From NCBI GenBank assembly GCA_022266195.1, contig WHVY01000006.1, positions 1,302,001-1,366,000 of the forward strand: a stretch of 64,000 nucleotides of DNA. Direction: 5' to 3'. Below the pieces are notes generated by a model. The model was not told the DNA's origin. It searched no databases and saw nothing but the letters and a program-made list of their open reading frames with translations. Below, piece by piece: positions 62,424 to 64,000 of the stretch (position 1 is the stretch's first letter; every line of letters begins with the position of its first letter). The stretch is from Tetranychus cinnabarinus (lineage: Eukaryota; Arthropoda; Arachnida; Trombidiformes; Tetranychidae). The position numbers and the translations under genes are program-made.

Positions 62424-63395
62424 TAGGATTTATGGCTAGTCTTAAGTCTGATAATTAAATCCTTAAAATTGTTTTTAACGAAATGTTTTGTGAATAAATG
62501 TTTAAACTTTTAGCTAATCAGTCGAGGGGAATTTAAATTTTAAAAAGTGCTGTTTAAAGGGAAAGTCAATCAGTAAACTTCACCAGATTCTGGTTCTTGA
62601 AATCATTAAATGGGAAAATGAAAATGAGCTAGACAGCTCAAACTTCAAAATTATGTTAAATTTTAAAAGTAGACCCCTTTGCCGTAAAAGTGGAGCTGAA
62701 TTTTCTGGTTTTTATATTAAAAACTCGTATCAAATTCATAGATTTGCTGTGGATGGACACATCTATAAAAGAGATTCGGGAACAACGAAAGGAAGGTCGA
62801 GTAAAATAGTGTTCAGGATTTGGGCATTAAAAAATAAGGAAAAATAAAAAATGCAATTGCTCTGTCAAACTTATCTGCAGAGTGAGGAAGAAAATAATTT
62901 TAATAAAAATCAGTGAACAATGGTCACGATTTAAATACAGTTGGTAGCCAATTGAAATGGTAATTTTAAAATTAAAATTTCTTTTTCAACTCATCAGTGA
63001 TTACAAAAGTGATTTGAGCAATTCTGAGTCGATCTGAATGAAATTGAGTCCAGGCTTTTGATCCTTTCTCAATAAATTGCATCTTTCATCAAAATTCAAA
63101 TTTCAAAGAGCTTGATGATTTATACGTTTGTGGAATCTCGTGTGAATGGAATGAATTTAAGGATCGCCGATATTTACCAGAATTAGTGGTCTGGATATGG
63201 ACACATTATAAACAAAGTCAATTAATCTGAACTCAATGGGAATAAAATTTAGTTACTGATCAGATTTTTTAGAGCATTACATTCAAATAATTTTAAATAC
63301 GCTTTGATATCACTTGCAGTTTGTACAATTGTTGTCTGCTGAATTTATTAGTTCTCTCTCGAAGCTTCCAGTTGATTGTTGATAGGTTACCTGAG
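62424..63395. other. Unassigned AT-rich sequence
   Basis: No gene recognised. A 64-residue frame at 62653-62847 (basic, with SRPLCRKSGAEFSGFYIKNS) has no visible family and no promoter or splice support. Confidence 0.35.
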
Positions 63396-63419
63396 CTTCA
63401 TGAGTAAGGATCATCTCAG

Positions 63420-63510
63420 CAGGTAAAGTCGATGCTCTGTTCTTCCAAAGCCTCCCGAAATGTTATGCCCCAACCACCTATCTCAGCTAATAGTTTTTTA
63501 CGATACTGTG
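63420..63510 (-). pseudogene. Possible neprilysin-like (M13) exon remnant
   Basis: On the minus strand, after a CACACAG acceptor-like site, the frame reads YRKKLLAEIGGWGITFREAL and then a stop shortly after SIDFTC. The leucine-rich helix followed by E-(I/L)-G-G-W is a landmark of the N-terminal domain of M13 metallopeptidases. No donor is seen before the stop and the catalytic HExxH is absent, so this is at best a fragment or a diverged exon of a gene running past the window end. Confidence 0.25.
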
Positions 63511-64000
63511 TGTTACATTTGATTTATGAAGTGTTGCATATTTAAGGCCAAAGAAAATTAAAAATTAAATTTCTACCTCTGGGTTTAATATTAAATTTTT
63601 TAAATTCTGAAGACTCAGACGAGGAAACTATAAAAATGAAAATTAGTTGAAACTTAGGCTTGTCCTCATTTGCCAAATTTGAAAGCGATCGTCTCGTCTG
63701 ACAATCCCTGTGAATGAAGATCTTTATTTTATCGTTTTTTAATGTTTAGTAAAATTGCGAATTGACCTTCATTGCACATTGATTTCGATTGATTTCAGCT
63801 GTTTGGATACGACGAAATCTTGAAAACATTTTCACTAAATTTCAAAAATAGCATCATTATTCAGTGATTTTCTAACCTTTGCACCTAATTTTAGTTTCAT
63901 CTCATTTTATTTAGTATATTTTTGACATCTATTGATCCTATTTCACGCTTTATGAAATTGACTCCTGCAATTGTCCCCTTTTTACATCGCTTTTTAAATG

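Noticed and set aside
1..64000. CRISPR arrays, operons, prokaryotic promoters, tRNA or rRNA genes
   Set aside because: None seen. Spliced genes show a eukaryotic nuclear sequence, and no cloverleaf with a GGTTCRAATCC-type arm was found by eye, though a covariance-model scan was not possible.

Overview
This is eukaryotic nuclear DNA, AT-rich (roughly 70 percent A+T by eye). It has spliced protein genes with GT-AG introns, low-complexity intergenic DNA and many small inverted-repeat elements. The gene set (NDRG, ATOX1, a DMRT93B-type doublesex/mab-3 factor, TRAPPC13, ORAI, VPS35L, VMA21) is animal. The DMRT form, compact gene structures and very AT-rich intergenic DNA suggest an arthropod, most likely a mite of the spider-mite kind. 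The species assignment is inference.

Layout. 1-1323 (+): 3' end of a membrane protein with IPT-like repeats, cut by the window edge. 2590-20659 (-): an eight-exon NDRG-family gene, assembled by hand; all seven junctions keep phase. Its large introns hold a TA-flanked MITE (5489-5689) and a Tc1-like transposase DNA-binding remnant (13067-13297). 21240-21452 (-): ATOX1-type copper chaperone. 22408-22860: long foldback repeat. 23466-23921 (+): three-exon gene for a small secreted cysteine-containing peptide with a clear TATA/Inr promoter. 26376-28808 (-): intronless plexin-like receptor with sema, PSI and transmembrane regions but no intracellular GAP domain. 24373-37800: repeat-rich. It includes a duplicated ~490 bp segment, one copy of which is split by a 1.28 kb insertion with Helitron2/Helentron-like ends, and a 558 bp TA-flanked foldback element. 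37802-41368 (-): DMRT93B/DMRT3-like factor in three exons. 41369-48374: no gene recognised, several inverted-repeat families. 48375-50205 (+): TRAPPC13, six exons. 50997-52296 (-): trihelix/Myb-SANT-like DNA-binding protein. 55011-55655 (+): ORAI calcium channel. 57351-60411 (+) and 60852-61070 (-): VPS35L and VMA21, tail to tail. 61071-64000: tandemly duplicated non-gene segment and a weak neprilysin-like exon remnant.

The genes are ordinary, individually transcribed loci with no operon logic. Several act in membrane traffic and ion homeostasis (TRAPPC13, VPS35L/Commander, VMA21/V-ATPase assembly, ORAI, ATOX1), but nothing shows co-regulation beyond a shared GATGGC-type motif near three probable promoters. 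The most unusual items are the two receptor-like genes without plexin GAP domains, the small secreted peptide gene, the Helentron-like insertion with a recognisable empty site, and several long hairpin-forming repeats that could yield double-stranded RNA if transcribed.
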